A stretch of DNA of 64,000 nucleotides, from the NCBI RefSeq assembly GCF_001641265.1, contig NW_020167541.1, forward strand, positions 124,001 through 188,000, read 5' to 3'. The notes beneath the pieces were generated by a model. That model was not told where the DNA came from. It did not search any database and saw nothing but the letters and a program-made list of their open reading frames with translations. This document shows, in pieces, positions 33,709-45,657 of the stretch. Position numbers and translations under genes: made by a program. The stretch comes from Pseudogymnoascus destructans (Eukaryota; Ascomycota; Leotiomycetes; Thelebolales; Thelebolaceae). How positions within the stretch are numbered: the stretch's first letter is position 1; every line of letters starts with the position of its first letter.

Positions 33709-35768
33709 CTATGCACTAGGATCCAACGGGTATTCAGTCAGATCCCATTCTGACATGTCCTCCACCAACTGGCCGAATTCCGCATCTGAGAGACTGCCGT
33801 TTGTATCAACAGATGGGTCCTCCTGAAAATGCTGTCAGTAATGGCATTTCGGAATTAAGGTGGTAAAACTCACAAGGCCCAACGATAGCCCAGCGTCATT
33901 GTCGTTCGGCTGCAGGCGACTGGTATTGTCTCCTTGTGGTGCAGGAAGTGCCAACTGAAATGTTAGGTCAGTTAATTCTCTTTGGCGGAATGGGGACTTA
34001 CTAAGCGTGGGTCTATCGTAGCTTGCGAGGCTTGTTCTCTCGCCGCGTCATCAGTGTGGAAGCTCCCGCCCAAGCTTGAGAGCCCCGACACATCAGAGGC
34101 AGTTTGCGTTAGCCAATCGCTGTCATCACCTTGCCATTCTTCGGCACCCGATCCGTACATGTCCTGTGGCCGAGACCAAGAGTCGTTTTGGGTCGATTCT
34201 GACCCGGGAGCAACAGGAGCCACTGCTGCGATACCCGCCACGTCGAAGGCCAAAGCATTGTTCGGACCTTCCGGGATATACGGAGCGGCTTGGTGCGCGA
34301 TCACCTCCCTGTGGTTCTCAACCGGGCCAGCGACATCCCGGTATGGGTCTGCCATGGCAATTGGGAACTGCATTACAGTAAGTCGGTGTTTTTCATATGG
34401 TTATTGGAGGATGGGTACTTACTTCCACACCCATTTGGGGCGGACTATAGTCAATTCGCAAGGACGGATCTTGCTCATCACCGGCGTTCACCATGGCTGG
34501 CTCGGTGGAATGCGCTCTCGGCCTTCTGGCCGCTGGAGACGGAGACTCGGGGTCAGCCTCCGCGATCGCCCTCTTCTTGCCCTTCGAGGGCTTGCCGGCC
34601 TTTGCAAGCTCCTGTCCGGCAAAGGCTTCGCGTACGTTCTTGTCCTTACGAGGGGATGACTTCCTCTGTAAGCAGCAGCATGAGACGTACGCGGCCACAA
34701 AGCCTTTGGAAATACTCGGGGTGATCGATTTGACTTTTTCGAAGACTGCGTCCCGACCCTGGTGCCCGTGATCATGGTGGATTGTGGCAAGGAGGGTGTA
34801 CCAATTTTCTGTTGGCATTTCTGGGACGTATGCTCTGACTTTGGCTTTTGTGAGTCTGTAGACTCTTTCGTCGTGGCTGACCCACTTTGAGTTGATCTCA
34901 TGTCTGCAACTTGTTAGTCTATGTCTCTGTCCAGTCATTCATACGCTTGTATGAGAAACAAGGAGGTCTTCGGCAACTCAACCGACATGCCGAAAACTCG
35001 GTATTTCTACAAGGGGTAACGAGAGGGGGTCACCTACCTCCAGCTTGCGCAAACTTTTTTATCATCTCTTGGGTAGTGCGGTGGAGGAATTGGGTTCTTC
35101 TCCCCGATGCGTTGGAGAGTGTCAACAGGTCTGTGAGAAGAACGCTGCTTTACTGGCGCCTCTCCAGCAACGTAGCATTCCAGACAATTTTGGAAGCTAC
35201 GCACTCCCATAAAATCTGCGTCCATTGCGAGGCCATGCTCCAGGAACTGCACCGAGAATGTGTGTGGATGTGATCCTTCGGTCACCGGGCCGTCGGTGCC
35301 GTAGATTTCATCGGCCGTTCTCTGGTCTGCCTTGAGGCGAGCGGTATCTTCTCCAGCAATGGCGCGAGCCTGGCCATTTTCGATCATGGCTGGAATTGGA
35401 TTTTTCGCGGACTTCCGGGCCTTGTAGGGCCACTCACCAATGATCGAAGCCATTTGTGGCTCAATGTTTTGTCCCTCTTCTCCGCCGGAACTTCCTTCTC
35501 CGAACTCAGACTGCTCGAGCCCTGGAGCTACAGTTTGCTCAACAGAGTGTTGTTTATTATAAACCTCTATGGGATAGAGTTCATGGACGGGCAGGCCTTG
35601 GACACAGGATTTTGCACCTTGGAGAGGCATCGCTGGCGGGATGTTGAATACCGACGCAGTCTCGCTCGGCCGAGAGGCTGTTGCTTGCTCAGTGGCCTCA
35701 ATCACGGCAGCTTGGAGTCTGGATTCCGCCATCTGTGCCTGAGCGACTGTGTTCAACTTGGAATGCAT
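33709..35768 (-). CDS. intact five-exon gene with an integrase-zinc-binding-like segment, function unknown
   Basis: Exons 35038-35768, 34423-34903, 34002-34367, 33874-33954 and 33709-33822 join in frame to 590 aa. All four introns are GT..AG (134, 55, 47 and 51 bp). Residues 1-240 are acidic and Gln/Glu-rich. Around 245-330 is the most structured part: HEINSKWVSHDERVYRLTKA, then HHDHGHQGRDAVFEKVKS (residues 286-303) and YVSCCCLQRK (316-325). This recalls the H2C2 zinc-binding domain at the start of retroelement integrases (His-x3-His ... Cys-x2-Cys), but the second Cys pair is CCC and not Cys-x2-Cys, so metal binding is doubtful. The rest is Ser/Pro/Asp-rich with basic KGKKRA. No reverse transcriptase, RNase H or catalytic integrase core is present. 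A broken copy lies at 53.4-54.9 kb. It may be a domesticated fragment or an unrelated regulator with a look-alike motif. Confidence 0.65.
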
Positions 35769-36457
35769 TGCTACTGAAGTTAGCTCGGGGCCGCAAAGTC
35801 AGTTACTGGGGGGACTTACTCCTTAGTTGGACGTCGGTAGAGTGACTGAAAGAGAGACTGGGCTATTTATCAGTGCCATGTTCAGAGTCAAAATGATAAA
35901 GATACTAACCGACAGGCACTGTTAACCTGACAGTAGTCACTCAGGAGGGTCCTTCCGAACTTTGTCGTTGAGGACCTCTGGTATCTTTGATGGATATCCA
36001 ATATCAGTGATACCGACACCAGTGGACACACAGCTCTACCTGTGAGTTAGAATCCAAGTCCATAGTCCATATATATGTGATAGGAGTACTCACTTCTGCC
36101 AGGGGCCTTCTACTGTTATTCACAATTTTCTGTGTCAGACACAAATTCAAGACTTAAAAATCCAGTATCTCTCGTAGATGACTGGGTGATGCAGCGGACG
36201 TGCTGATCTATTCCTCAGAATGTAGGGTTCTTGTACTTTGGCAAGATCTTGTACTTTGACAAGGTGGGTGTTCAAGTGAGCTTTTGAACAAACGTAAGTT
36301 AGCTTTGAACAAACGTTGTGCTTGAGATGTGCAAAGGTGGCCCTGGAAGCTGTGTGTGACTGGTGTTGTAGGAGGGAAGAGCAAATCGGGGGGAGGGCGA
36401 AAAGGGCCATACTATTATAGGTATTTGGGAAGCAGACTAAAAAGTTACTGCGAGGAG

Positions 36458-36730
36458 CAGGTGATACAGCGTGGAATGGTTTCAATCGGTGAGAGAGCAC
36501 CATTAGCATACACTAACAGAGGAGTCAGGCATTTGGCGGCGTCGTCAGGAGAGTTAATACGGCACCAGAAGCTTTTTGGACGCTACTTCTGGCAGGTGAT
36601 ACTGCGTTGAATGGCTCCAGGCAGTAGTAGAGCACCATTGACATCAATGCTAACAGAGGAGTCAGACATCTAGCGTCGTCGTCATGGAGTTGACTATTTA
36701 TCAGAAGCTTCTTGAACGCTAGTTCTGGCG
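36458..36730. repeat. tandem duplication, about 135-bp unit, two diverged copies plus fragments
   Basis: Copy 1 starts at 36458 and copy 2 at 36593, each with CAGGTGATAC. Shared landmarks are GAATGG, AGAGCACCATT, CTAACAGAGGAGTCAG, GCGTCGTC and AGAAGCTT. They differ by many point changes, so the array is old. Shorter related pieces continue to about 37050. Confidence 0.75.
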
Positions 36731-37236
36731 GCTGGCCTCGGATTGGCGTTATTTGCATCAAGAGAACGCATGATCGTTCACAATTGGCAGGTATATGAAG
36801 CTTCTGGACGATTGTTTTAGTGTTGATGGGCGTTCTTGTTAGGTCACTGTTGGAAACCTTATGGGCTCAATTCCCAGCTGCCGACCTAGAGTTGATGGCC
36901 AATCGCTCCAGGTTGACGCTAAAATCTTAACAATTGCGGGAGACAGGAAGCATCTGGAACTTTTGGTACCGCTAGGTACGAATTTAGTGTTGAGAAGAGC
37001 GTTCTACATCTCTGTCGAGAGCTTGTTGAACACTTTCTGGCGGCTGACCTCCAAGTAATGGTAACTTGGTACAGATGGAATGTTAGCTTTCACATATGGC
37101 CAAGGTTCATTATGAGAACCATAACTACAATAGCTATGGCGGAAAGTAATGGAAGAAAGGCAACATATCGACGGCGGAAGGTAAAAGTGTCAAGATTGAC
37201 GTGAGAAGGCAATTACGATGGAGCGAATATAGTCGG

Positions 37237-37340
37237 ATAATAGCAACGGAAGGTACGAACGTACGGTTGATTAGGCAAATTGGCTCTAGTAGATAATAGC
37301 AAAGGAAGGTACAAACGTACAGTTGACTAGGCAAACTAGT
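37237..37340. repeat. tandem duplication, 56-bp unit, two copies
   Basis: Units start ATAATAGCAA at 37237 and 37293. Both then read GGAAGGTAC, AACGTAC, GTTGA and TAGGCAAA. The few differences are mostly G/A and C/T exchanges. Confidence 0.75.
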
Positions 37341-37462
37341 CATCACTCTAAGTCACAGGTAAGGAAGGAGCGTTCCGGTAATAATTATGTCAAAAGTACA
37401 ACATTGTATCTCAGCGAGATGTAACAAGTAATATACCATTATCACACCATGAAGCCCATATT

Positions 37463-39749
37463 TTACTCCTCCTCCTCCTCAGAATCAGACAGACCAGCCT
37501 CCAAATGCACAGACTCGTCATCAGAGTCCTCTTCCTCGACAACATCCACAGTTGTAGTCGTGGACTGTACTGTTGTACGTGACGTTGTTTCGACCCTTGA
37601 CGTACCCTCGCTAATGCTAGCGGCAGGGGCCGCCACATCCTTATTTTGTGGGTCCTTCCTAGCGTAAACCTTATCCGGTGCGATATTCCCCCAATGGTTA
37701 GTCTCTGGTTCCCTCGTATTGGTTGACGCGATCGCAGCATCAGTAGAAGTAGCATCGTTGCTTGTTGATATCGATGTCGTAGTGGCATTAACGATATTCT
37801 CGGAGAGCTCTTCTTGTTCGTCCACTGGCTGCAGATCACCCATCGCTACATCGTCGTCCTCGACAAGCTGCTCTTCGAGCGGCGCACCCATTACAGGCCC
37901 AGATTGGCGGATAACAGGCAGTCGCGGCCTCAGTAGCGCCTCCACAGCGGCATCTCGCGGATATGCCCGGCAAAGGTGCGGAAGAATGCTAGGTAAACTC
38001 TTTTCATTCCGCCCCAAGAATGGGCTCAGAACGCTAGCCAGCATTGCTTCTTTGTGGTGTGATAGAATGGCTGTCCTATCTAGCTCAGCTCGTGTATATG
38101 CCTCAAGGTGTTGCTGAGGAATAAGTGTGAAGAATAGTGGCAGGAGCGCTTTGGCGCTTCTAACAACTGCCGTATCGTGCACGTCAGTAGATGACAGAAT
38201 TGACTTGTTTTTGAGAAAACTGTCCGCATTGGCGACGCCATTGGAAATAGCCTTTCCGCTACTGTCTTTCAGCGCTATAGCGGGAACCACCTCGTCGACA
38301 GTACGTAACTCTTTGCAGCAGGAAACTATCACCGACGTCATTCTATGAATGGAAGGTTTTGGAAGGCCCGATGCACATAGTGGTAAAATGGTTGCAATGA
38401 CGTCGTAGGCTTTTGAGCGGTATTGCTCATCCTGTTTTCCTGATCGGAAGGTCCACGTAATCTGCTCAAGGCAACCTTGCGCTAGAGACGTAAAATTGTG
38501 CTGGAGACGCTCAATGAGGATTCCATACACTTCCATGACTCCGACGTAGGTTTGCGGTAGACCGGACCATAAACCTTCTCGCTCTTCACGAGAGATTGCC
38601 GGGTGGAGTCGCATGGAACCCTGGCCTGATCCATTGTTCGATGGCTGGGGAGCGGCAATGGACATCAGCCTAGTGAGGAGGTCGTCGATAATACCGAGAG
38701 GCACAGTAACAGCGGTCGCCGTGTGGTGTCTGAAGTGCTCTTCCAGGTAACCAAGTAAGCCTTGAAGCCTTTCCAACCCAGAGTCGATCCCAGTCCAGGC
38801 TGGATAGTCATCCTTTGATTTCCCACCGCCATGAAGCTCCTCGTTGACATCAATCGGCTGTGGAACGTACCCAGCAGCAGACTCCCAATCCTCTACAACA
38901 GCACGATAAACTTGATCTGTCGTGGCATGAATTTCCTTGACAAGCTCTCGGACGTTTTTGCCCCATTCTTCTCCGCTGGTGTTTTTTGGCGCTGTCTGAT
39001 GCAATAATACGGCGAGAGAGCGGGCGGACTCTTTCAGAGATTCGGGCACGAAGAATGCATCACAGAAGGTAGGTGCCACATACACTCTCGTCACTTGCCT
39101 AATCTGGTTGGCAAAAGGTCGGAAGATTGCAGGATGTCTAGGCATCAGCGTAGAAAAGGCGTCCAACACAGACTCTGTAAGAGATGCCGGAACCTCCAAT
39201 ACCTTGCCGGTGGACTTTGAGGAGACGGAGGCAAGGCAAGACGTCACAAAAGGTGACAGATGTGGCGTAGTGATCTCTCTGACGATGCTCTGATACTGAT
39301 GCGTCTTGACAAATATACTTGTCAATGTAATGATGCATAGTCTCTTTGATGCGGCAGGATCTGGCTTCTACAAAAATGTCAGTCGTCTGGATCAAAAACG
39401 TCGTAGATTTGCTTACTGTCAATATCGCCAACAGCCCTTGCACCCATTTCAAAGCCCCTCGTAGAACTTCCCATCCGCCGACGTCAATGATACCTTTGGC
39501 CAGTATTATCGCTGCGAATCTTCCTTCTGCGCTTTTGCCAAATAATAATCTGGACACGTGACTTTTGAGCGTGTGGACAGCAGATGCCTCAGACGAATCA
39601 TCCTTGGCAGCATTCGTAGACGGCGACGATAAAGGTCCCTGGCACCTCAGTACATTCCGCAGGAGAAGAGGTGTTATCTGAGGCAACTGGGCGGCCGGAA
39701 CAGTGGAGAGCTGGTGGTTCAGCACCCGTAACTCGGGTGGGATAGACAT
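37463..39749 (-). CDS. RIX1: pre-rRNA-processing protein Rix1 (PELP1 homologue)
   Basis: Two exons (39417-39749, 37463-39367) with a 49-bp intron (GTAAGC..TTGTAG) give 745 aa. The N-terminal region is the Rix1 helical-repeat domain: HTLKSHVSRLLFGKSAEGRFAA is split across conserved text and KTHQYQSIVREITTPHLSPF is the diagnostic second block. The C-terminal 200 residues are disordered and acidic, ending SEEEEE after Ser/Thr-rich linkers, as in fungal Rix1. Rix1 with Ipi1 and Ipi3 forms the complex that processes ITS2 and remodels the pre-60S particle in the nucleoplasm together with Rea1. It is transcribed divergently from YPP1, with 423 bp between the start codons. Confidence 0.92.
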
Positions 39750-40172
39750 CTGATGCTTCTCTGCTTCTCTGCTTCTCGGAGTTGGCTGTATCGTTCGTAG
39801 TATATAACAAGCACGGCCGTGTCTATTTATTCACCTGTAATGACTCTTCTCTGTCTCCAAAAACAGACCTAGATTCCTAGTTTTCGCTTTTCGCTGCAGT
39901 TTCAATTGCACGGGATCCAGCCTCGGTACATAATTCAGAATAAATTAATTTCTGGGCCAGCTCTCTCTGATTGGCCGCATGCTTACTTACCTGGGCTTGA
40001 ATTCAGATCGTCGCGAAACAGGTCCCGAGATGGACCGTACGTTAACTTGGCCATTGACGTAGATTCCATTGGGTGTCGACCAGAATGAATGTTTAACTGT
40101 TGTGTTGTTTTGTGTTAATGTTTCTGGCCGAGGATCTGTCTGGAACTCCATTGCTTCAGTAATCCGTCCAAA
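39750..40172. promoter_or_regulatory. divergent RIX1/YPP1 promoter region
   Basis: 423 bp separate the two opposed start codons. I looked for the yeast ribosome-biogenesis boxes (GATGAG and A/T-rich RRPE) and saw no clear copy. A pyrimidine run TTTTCGCTTTTCGC occurs near 39880. Transcription starts cannot be placed by eye. Confidence 0.4.
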
Positions 40173-43100
40173 ATGGGGGTAAGATTCAATTCCGAAGGTC
40201 AATATCGAGCGGGGCCAGCAAACGAAGACTATACTGATTGAAACCCCAGGGCCCAGATCAGTCGAAGGCTGTGAAGTATATCCAGCAGCTCGATCAGGCA
40301 CAATGTGATGGTGATTGGGAGGCAGTTCCGAATTTGGTTCGCAAGTTCAGCAAACACGCCCCTGCCCGAGCATGTACGTGAAGGCCCCAAGTAGCCCCCC
40401 TTGCGCCCGTTCATTGCGACGTCCACGTTTTGAACTTCGTTTACTGATTGCTCTAGATAGGTCTTACACTCGCCGCGAATGCTACACATGCCGTTCAACA
40501 AGCCATAAAGCACCAACCCTCGACAGGCACGAACCCAGAGATCTCAAGTCTCGTCCAATATGTACCTCCCCTTATCGGAGCCATCGATGCGGAGCACAAC
40601 CACCCCGAAGATGTCTTCCAGGCTCGGGTCGCTCTTGGATGGGTGCATTGGGCGCTCGGCGAACCAGAGCTTGCCGCCTTGCGACTGCCGAAAAACATTG
40701 AAGGGGATTTCTCGCTGCTCGACGGCACTTCAAAACAAGCATCGGGATGGACGCGCACCTGCGCTTTGAAGGCAATATACATAAAAGGCGTGGCCCTAGA
40801 GAGGTCTAGGTCGCTGGGCGATGCGATTGAGGTATTCGAATCGGGGATGCCCATAGTTTCTGCGACGGCGTCGGAATTGAAAAAAGCCTTGGAGCTGCGC
40901 AAGTGGACGGAGCTACTGTTGACAAAGTTCTGCCTAATCACGAGCCAGTCCATAAAGAGCAATGCTTCACCGAGGATGGAGGCAGAGACCTTGGTGGCAT
41001 TCCGAGCATGGGCGGATTTCTGGGAAAGACTGGCGAGCTCGTCGACGGCGGCAGTTGGGGGATATGCAACGGAAGCGGACGTGCCGAGACGGCTGATTTG
41101 GAAGGAATATTATGCCACGCTTTCGTTTATTGTCCAAAGCGACCTGCCATACCCATCCACTGCCCTGGGGGCAACCACCAACAACCATGGAATGAGGATC
41201 ATACAGCGAGGTGAATTGGCGCGAGTGGAAGCACGGTATGAATCTCTACTTCTCAAAGAGGCGCATTTCCCAAAGGCGGAACAAAGTAGCGAAGAGATTG
41301 AGGAATTGGTTGAGTTTGTATTAGGCAACTGGGCGGTGCTGTGTGGCAGCTGTTGGGATGAGCACGATCTCGGATCTGGTGGGAGAGTTGGCATCAGCCG
41401 TAGTGTGCTCGAAATCCTTTACAGGGCCGCCACAAAAACGTTCCATTCAACCCAGATTCTACGAGGCCTCTTCACAGTCCATCTAGCTCTCGCCGACTTT
41501 GAACTAGCCTTCAAAGCCTTTGACACATACTTTCAGATTGTCAATAAAGGGAAACAACGGGTGCAAAAGACAGGAGAACCAGAACATTCACTGGACAGCA
41601 ACGAGGATGTATTAGTCACGGCATCCAAGTGTATAAGGGCTCTTTGCCAGTTTGGAGGGCTTGCCGGGGCTGAGAAAGCAAAGAAACTTGCCCATTTTTT
41701 CGAGTCATGGTTAGAACAGCACGACCCGTCACATAGCCAGGAGGAGTTGACCAATGGCGACTCTAGCGGGGTTACAATTGGTAACAAAAAGCTGCTCGGG
41801 AATGGTACCACCGCGGAAACGTCCACAGTCTCACCTCATGTGTATGCGCACGCTTGGCGTGCAATTGGCATAAGTAATGCTCAGTGGGCACGATTGACTC
41901 CTGATGCGAAATCACGACCTGAATACCAAACGAAAGCTATCACGAATCTACGAACAGCGCTGAAACCACAGTACGAATGCACTGATGACGTTGATACCCT
42001 ATTTGCACTTGCATTGGTCCTTTCAGAGAGACGACAGATTGGAGAGGCCATCCAGATTGTTGGAGTTGCGTTAGCACCACAACGAAATGCCGACAAAGCC
42101 CCAAACCCTGCCAAATTTGCCCTAGAGAGGTCTCTAATACGGCTGTGGCATTTACTAGCGCTGTTGCTCAGCGCAAAAGAGCAATTTACGGAAGCATTCC
42201 ATGCTTGCGAGGGCGCCTTTAAGCAATTTGGCGACCTAAAAGCCCTTTTCGGCGAGAGGGAAGAAGACTACCAGAGCGAGCATTTGAATGGCATGCAAGA
42301 AAAGCACAGTTCGGCTATTGACGATATGGACGACTATGAGAAGGAGGCAATTATAGAAGTCAAAATGTCTCAGTTGCTTCTTATCGAGATCCAAGACGGG
42401 CCAGACGTCGCCGTCAACGGGACTGAAGAGCTTCTAAGTCTCTATTCAAGGCTTTTTGGCCAGACCCAAATTCCGTTTGCCAGTCCAAGGAAGTCGCAGC
42501 AAATCTCTCCGGCCACCGGAACTAGCACTCTTCGCAGCGTTAAAGGCAGCATATTTGGACGCTCAAAACGCTCCAACCGCGATGCACCTGGTGCCACGAC
42601 GTTTGCCTCATCTACGACCGAAAACGTAAGCACTGCTTCCCGGCCACCAACCTCTCAAACAACTGCAACCGCGGCTCCAAAGATCCAGCTGACAGGAGAG
42701 AGTGGCGCGTCAGCAAAACTCACTCGGCGGAGCCAGCACCCCTCAACAAAGACCAACAAAGGAGACAAATTGGCCCATAAGTTGAGCCACGCTAGCATCC
42801 GGAATCAGAATGTAGCTACCTCGAAAGCGACGTCGAATCCAGCGAGTGACGGGGAGATCTCGCCTACGAAAATAGTTGATAGCACATCTCAACAGGCGCA
42901 AGAGGCTTCTCGACCTAACGGACAGGGTACGAAGCCGTTGAAGTCATATTCATTATTGCCTTTCAGCAGCCCGGCAACGCGCTTGCCGCCGAGTAAATCG
43001 CGACGACACCACATTGGGATATTAGTGCGCGTCTGGCTCCTGATATCCGGCTTCTATCGCCGCGCAGAGCAGTATGAGGATGCCAAGGTCTCCATCGAAG

Positions 43101-43811
43101 CCGCCAGCGAGCTCGTCCAAGGGCTGGAGGAGGATATCCTGCGCGATGCGAGCGGGCAGCTTCTTGTTGACGCACGCGAGTGGGGAGTAGGGAAGAGCGT
43201 CGAGGAGCTCTGGGCGGACGTGTGTACGGAGGTAAGTCTTAACCCCGATTCAAACAAAACACCTTGCTAACACCTCACAGCGCGGACAAGTCTCCCTCGC
43301 GGAATCATGGCCATTCGTGGCGCTATCACACTTCGAGTCCGCACTGACCCATTTCCCCGACCACCCCGCCGCCATCGTAGGACTCTCCAACATCCTCCTC
43401 GACATCTCGTCCGAGACCCTCGTCTATCCACCTTCCATCCCCACCATCGCCACGCCGCCCTCAGCTTCCGCTTCCGCAACCTCCACTTCGCACAAGCCAT
43501 CAACCCATACCTCCACCACCTCGACACCTCTCGGGCTGCCTCCGCCGCCCTCTCAGGGCCCAGCACCGCCTACAACAAAGCTCTCGCTCTTCGACAGGCT
43601 GGCGGCGCGTGATCGCGCACACGGCTTGCTGGATCGCTTGACGAAGCTTGGAGGGGGGTGGAATGATAGTGAGGCGTGGTTTGGGCTTGCGAGGGCGTAT
43701 GAGGATGCGAGAATGGAGGGGAAAGCGAAGGAGGCGCTGTGGTGGTGTGTGCAGCTCGAGGAGGCGAGGGCGGTGAGGGGATGGGAGGCGGTTGGGGGGG
43801 GTGGTGCTTGA
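40173..43811 (+). CDS. YPP1: Ypp1/TTC7-type TPR protein of the plasma-membrane PI4-kinase complex
   Basis: Four exons join in frame: 40173-40178 (only ATG GGG), 40250-40373, 40461-43231 and 43281-43811; 1143 aa. The splices restore KYIQQLDQAQCDGDWEAVPN and ARACLTLAANA, the usual N-terminal start of the family. The body is a TPR-like helical solenoid (VALGWVHWALGEPELAALRL, TLFALALVLSERRQIGEAI, HACEGAFKQFGDLKALF). A poorly conserved Ser/Thr-rich linker sits at about 700-850, and the last helical repeats are in the final exon (GWNDSEAWFGLARAYEDARM). Ypp1 links the PI 4-kinase Stt4 to Efr3 at the plasma membrane. The 6-bp first exon is inferred from a good donor (GGGGTAAGA) and matching phase; a different upstream start is possible. 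Confidence 0.88.
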
Positions 43812-43944
43812 ATGCTGGTTTGGTGGGAGAAGTCTGTGGTGAGACGGCTAGATTGTTGTTAGGATGTCTCCAATTTGTCAACTAAAGTAGCACTCTTTAG
43901 CTGTGGTTGTAGAGCCAGGAAGGGAATATCAATCTTACTCGTCT

Positions 43945-44286
43945 TCATCTTCTCTTGAATGGCGTTGTTTCCTTCGCAGAAACAAATTCGCACCGCCAGC
44001 ATTGCTCAATTATCTCTCCACACAGTACTCCCGTCAAGTCGGGCCACTCGTGAGCCTCGTAGCGTTTAATGACTTCGTCGCTGTCCATCTCTTGAAAAGG
44101 GTAAAGGCCGGTTATTATAGTGTGGATTGTAGAGCCAAACGCGAATAGATCATCTTGGACAGTTGGTGCGTGACTCCAATAATAGCTGGGTAGTGAAAAC
44201 CTTGTGGTATTTATTAGGCAGCGATATGGTATTCGTCGAACGTAATTTTGGTTTTTGGTTCTGAGAATTGTATTAGTAGCACTCAT
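43945..44286 (-). pseudogene. protein-kinase C-lobe fragment
   Basis: A 113-residue frame from an ATG at 44286. Residues ~30-100 match subdomains VIII to XI of fungal Ser/Thr kinase domains: the Tyr/Trp-rich SYYWSHAP start, then VQDDLFAFGSTIHTIITGLYP (the DxxxxG helix F signature), and EWPDLTGVLCGEIIEQCW. The N-lobe, the HRD catalytic loop and the DFG motif are absent, and nothing upstream to 44483 supplies them. It lies between the 3' ends of YPP1 and HIS6, a spot where a fragment would be tolerated. It is most likely a truncated duplicate of a kinase located elsewhere; a small expressed protein cannot be excluded. Confidence 0.75.
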
Positions 44287-44483
44287 ACCAAGATAGAAGA
44301 ATTCGAGCGACCGAGCGAGCTAGCATGCAATATACTGCATTGTCAAGCGCTTTGAGTTATTGTAGTGACCTACTCTATAGCACTTATACCCAAATAAATC
44401 TCCCTCTTCTATAAACATCCAGGCTTTTCCCACCCCCCCACCTCTACCCAAAAGCGCCTTTCCAACCCTTCACCCCAGATTCA

Positions 44484-45449
44484 TCACTTCCCCTCCTCCG
44501 ACTCCTGCTTCCGATTCCATGCCACGCACTCCTCGAACGGCAACGCACCTCCAAAGCAATCCAGCGCGCTCCCAATCGTGAGATCGACCTTCCCGCCACT
44601 CAAGCTCTTGACGAGCTCGAGGTCAGCGATGCTGCGTCCGCCGCCGGCGTAGGTGACGGGGATGGAGCACCAGGAGCCGAGGGCGCGGACGAGGTCGGTG
44701 TCGATGCCGCGTTGGAGGCCTTCGTTGTCGGCGGCGTGGATGAGGAATTCAGAGGTGTAGGGTTCGAGGGATTTGATTGATTCTGGGGGGTTGGGGTTGG
44801 GGTTAGCTTGGTTGTCTGGGTTGTCGGGGGGGTTGGGGGAGTGGTGGGGAGGGAGACGGTAGAGGGGGAGGCTTACCTTCAGTGATCTCCATATCTGTCA
44901 AATCTTGCCACTTGTTCATAGCCACGAACCACGTCCCATCTTTTCGGCGACAACTCAGGTCAATAACGAGTTTCTCCTTGTCCCCACCCAGCCCAGCAAG
45001 CACCTCGTCGAGGCGCTCCTGCGAGAAGGCGCCGGAGGGGAAGAGGTACGATGTTATTATCACCTGCGCCCATTAGCCATTCATTCCCTCACAAACCATC
45101 CATATCAACACCTGCAGCCCCCATCGCAAAAGGAAAATAAACACACCTTCCCCGCCCCCCTCTCAATCCACTTCGCAGCATTATCCCCCCTCACCCCGCC
45201 TCCAACCTGTAACCCCCCCCTCCACTCCGCCACCGACCGCGTGGCAGCCTCCTCATTCCCCGGTCCAAGCATTATGACATGTCCCCCATCTAATCTGTTC
45301 TCCTTGTATAGTTTCGCGAAGTGTTCCGCGGGGAGGGTCGATACGAAGTTCGTCTTCAGCGTGTTCGGGGAGGAAGTAGACAGCGTACCGCCGATAATCT
45401 GTTTTACCGCGCCGGCGTGGAGGTCGATGCAGGGGCGGAATCGGGTCAT
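44484..45449 (-). CDS. HIS6: ProFAR isomerase, histidine biosynthesis
   Basis: Three exons (45147-45449, 44877-45063, 44484-44782) join in frame to 262 aa, the normal length. It performs the fourth step of histidine synthesis, an Amadori rearrangement of the ProFAR aminoaldose to the aminoketose PRFAR, in a (beta/alpha)8 barrel. Catalytic aspartates are Asp9 (CIDLHAGAVKQ) and Asp136 (LVIDLSCRR). Phosphate-binding glycine turns are LQVGGGVR and VTYAGGGRS. The second intron (44783-44876) is very C-rich on the coding strand, with an acceptor in a run of C. The gene is head-to-head with FAF1, with 208 bp between starts. I saw no TGACTC general-control site in that short gap. Confidence 0.95.
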
Positions 45450-45657
45450 TGTGCCTGCCTTTATTTTAGGTGCCGTGTAATTATGTTTTGTGGCTGGGAA
45501 TCGGGAATTGGCACAGCGAGGAGGAGGGGTGGTGTGGTGGAGGGGGAGGGCCGGCGACGGAAGGGTCCGTGCACGCGAGGCTGAGAAAAATAATTTGTAG
45601 CGCCTTGAGGCAATGTTCGAGACGACGAGTTTATTTCGCGATTAGCATATCACGACA
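45450..45657. promoter_or_regulatory. short divergent HIS6/FAF1 promoter
   Basis: Only 208 bp lie between opposed start codons. The sequence is purine-rich on the plus strand (GGAGGAGGGGTGG..., GGAGGGGGAGGG). It must hold both core promoters. Confidence 0.5.

Larger units (their letters stand above)
35769..37462. other. 1.7-kb region with tandem repeats, no gene recognised
   Basis: Upstream of the integrase-like gene and downstream of RIX1. It contains a 135-bp and a 56-bp tandem duplication, given separately, and more diverged sequences that share pieces with them, such as CTTCTGGCGGCTG at about 36722 and 37035. No coding frame persuades me. Confidence 0.55.
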
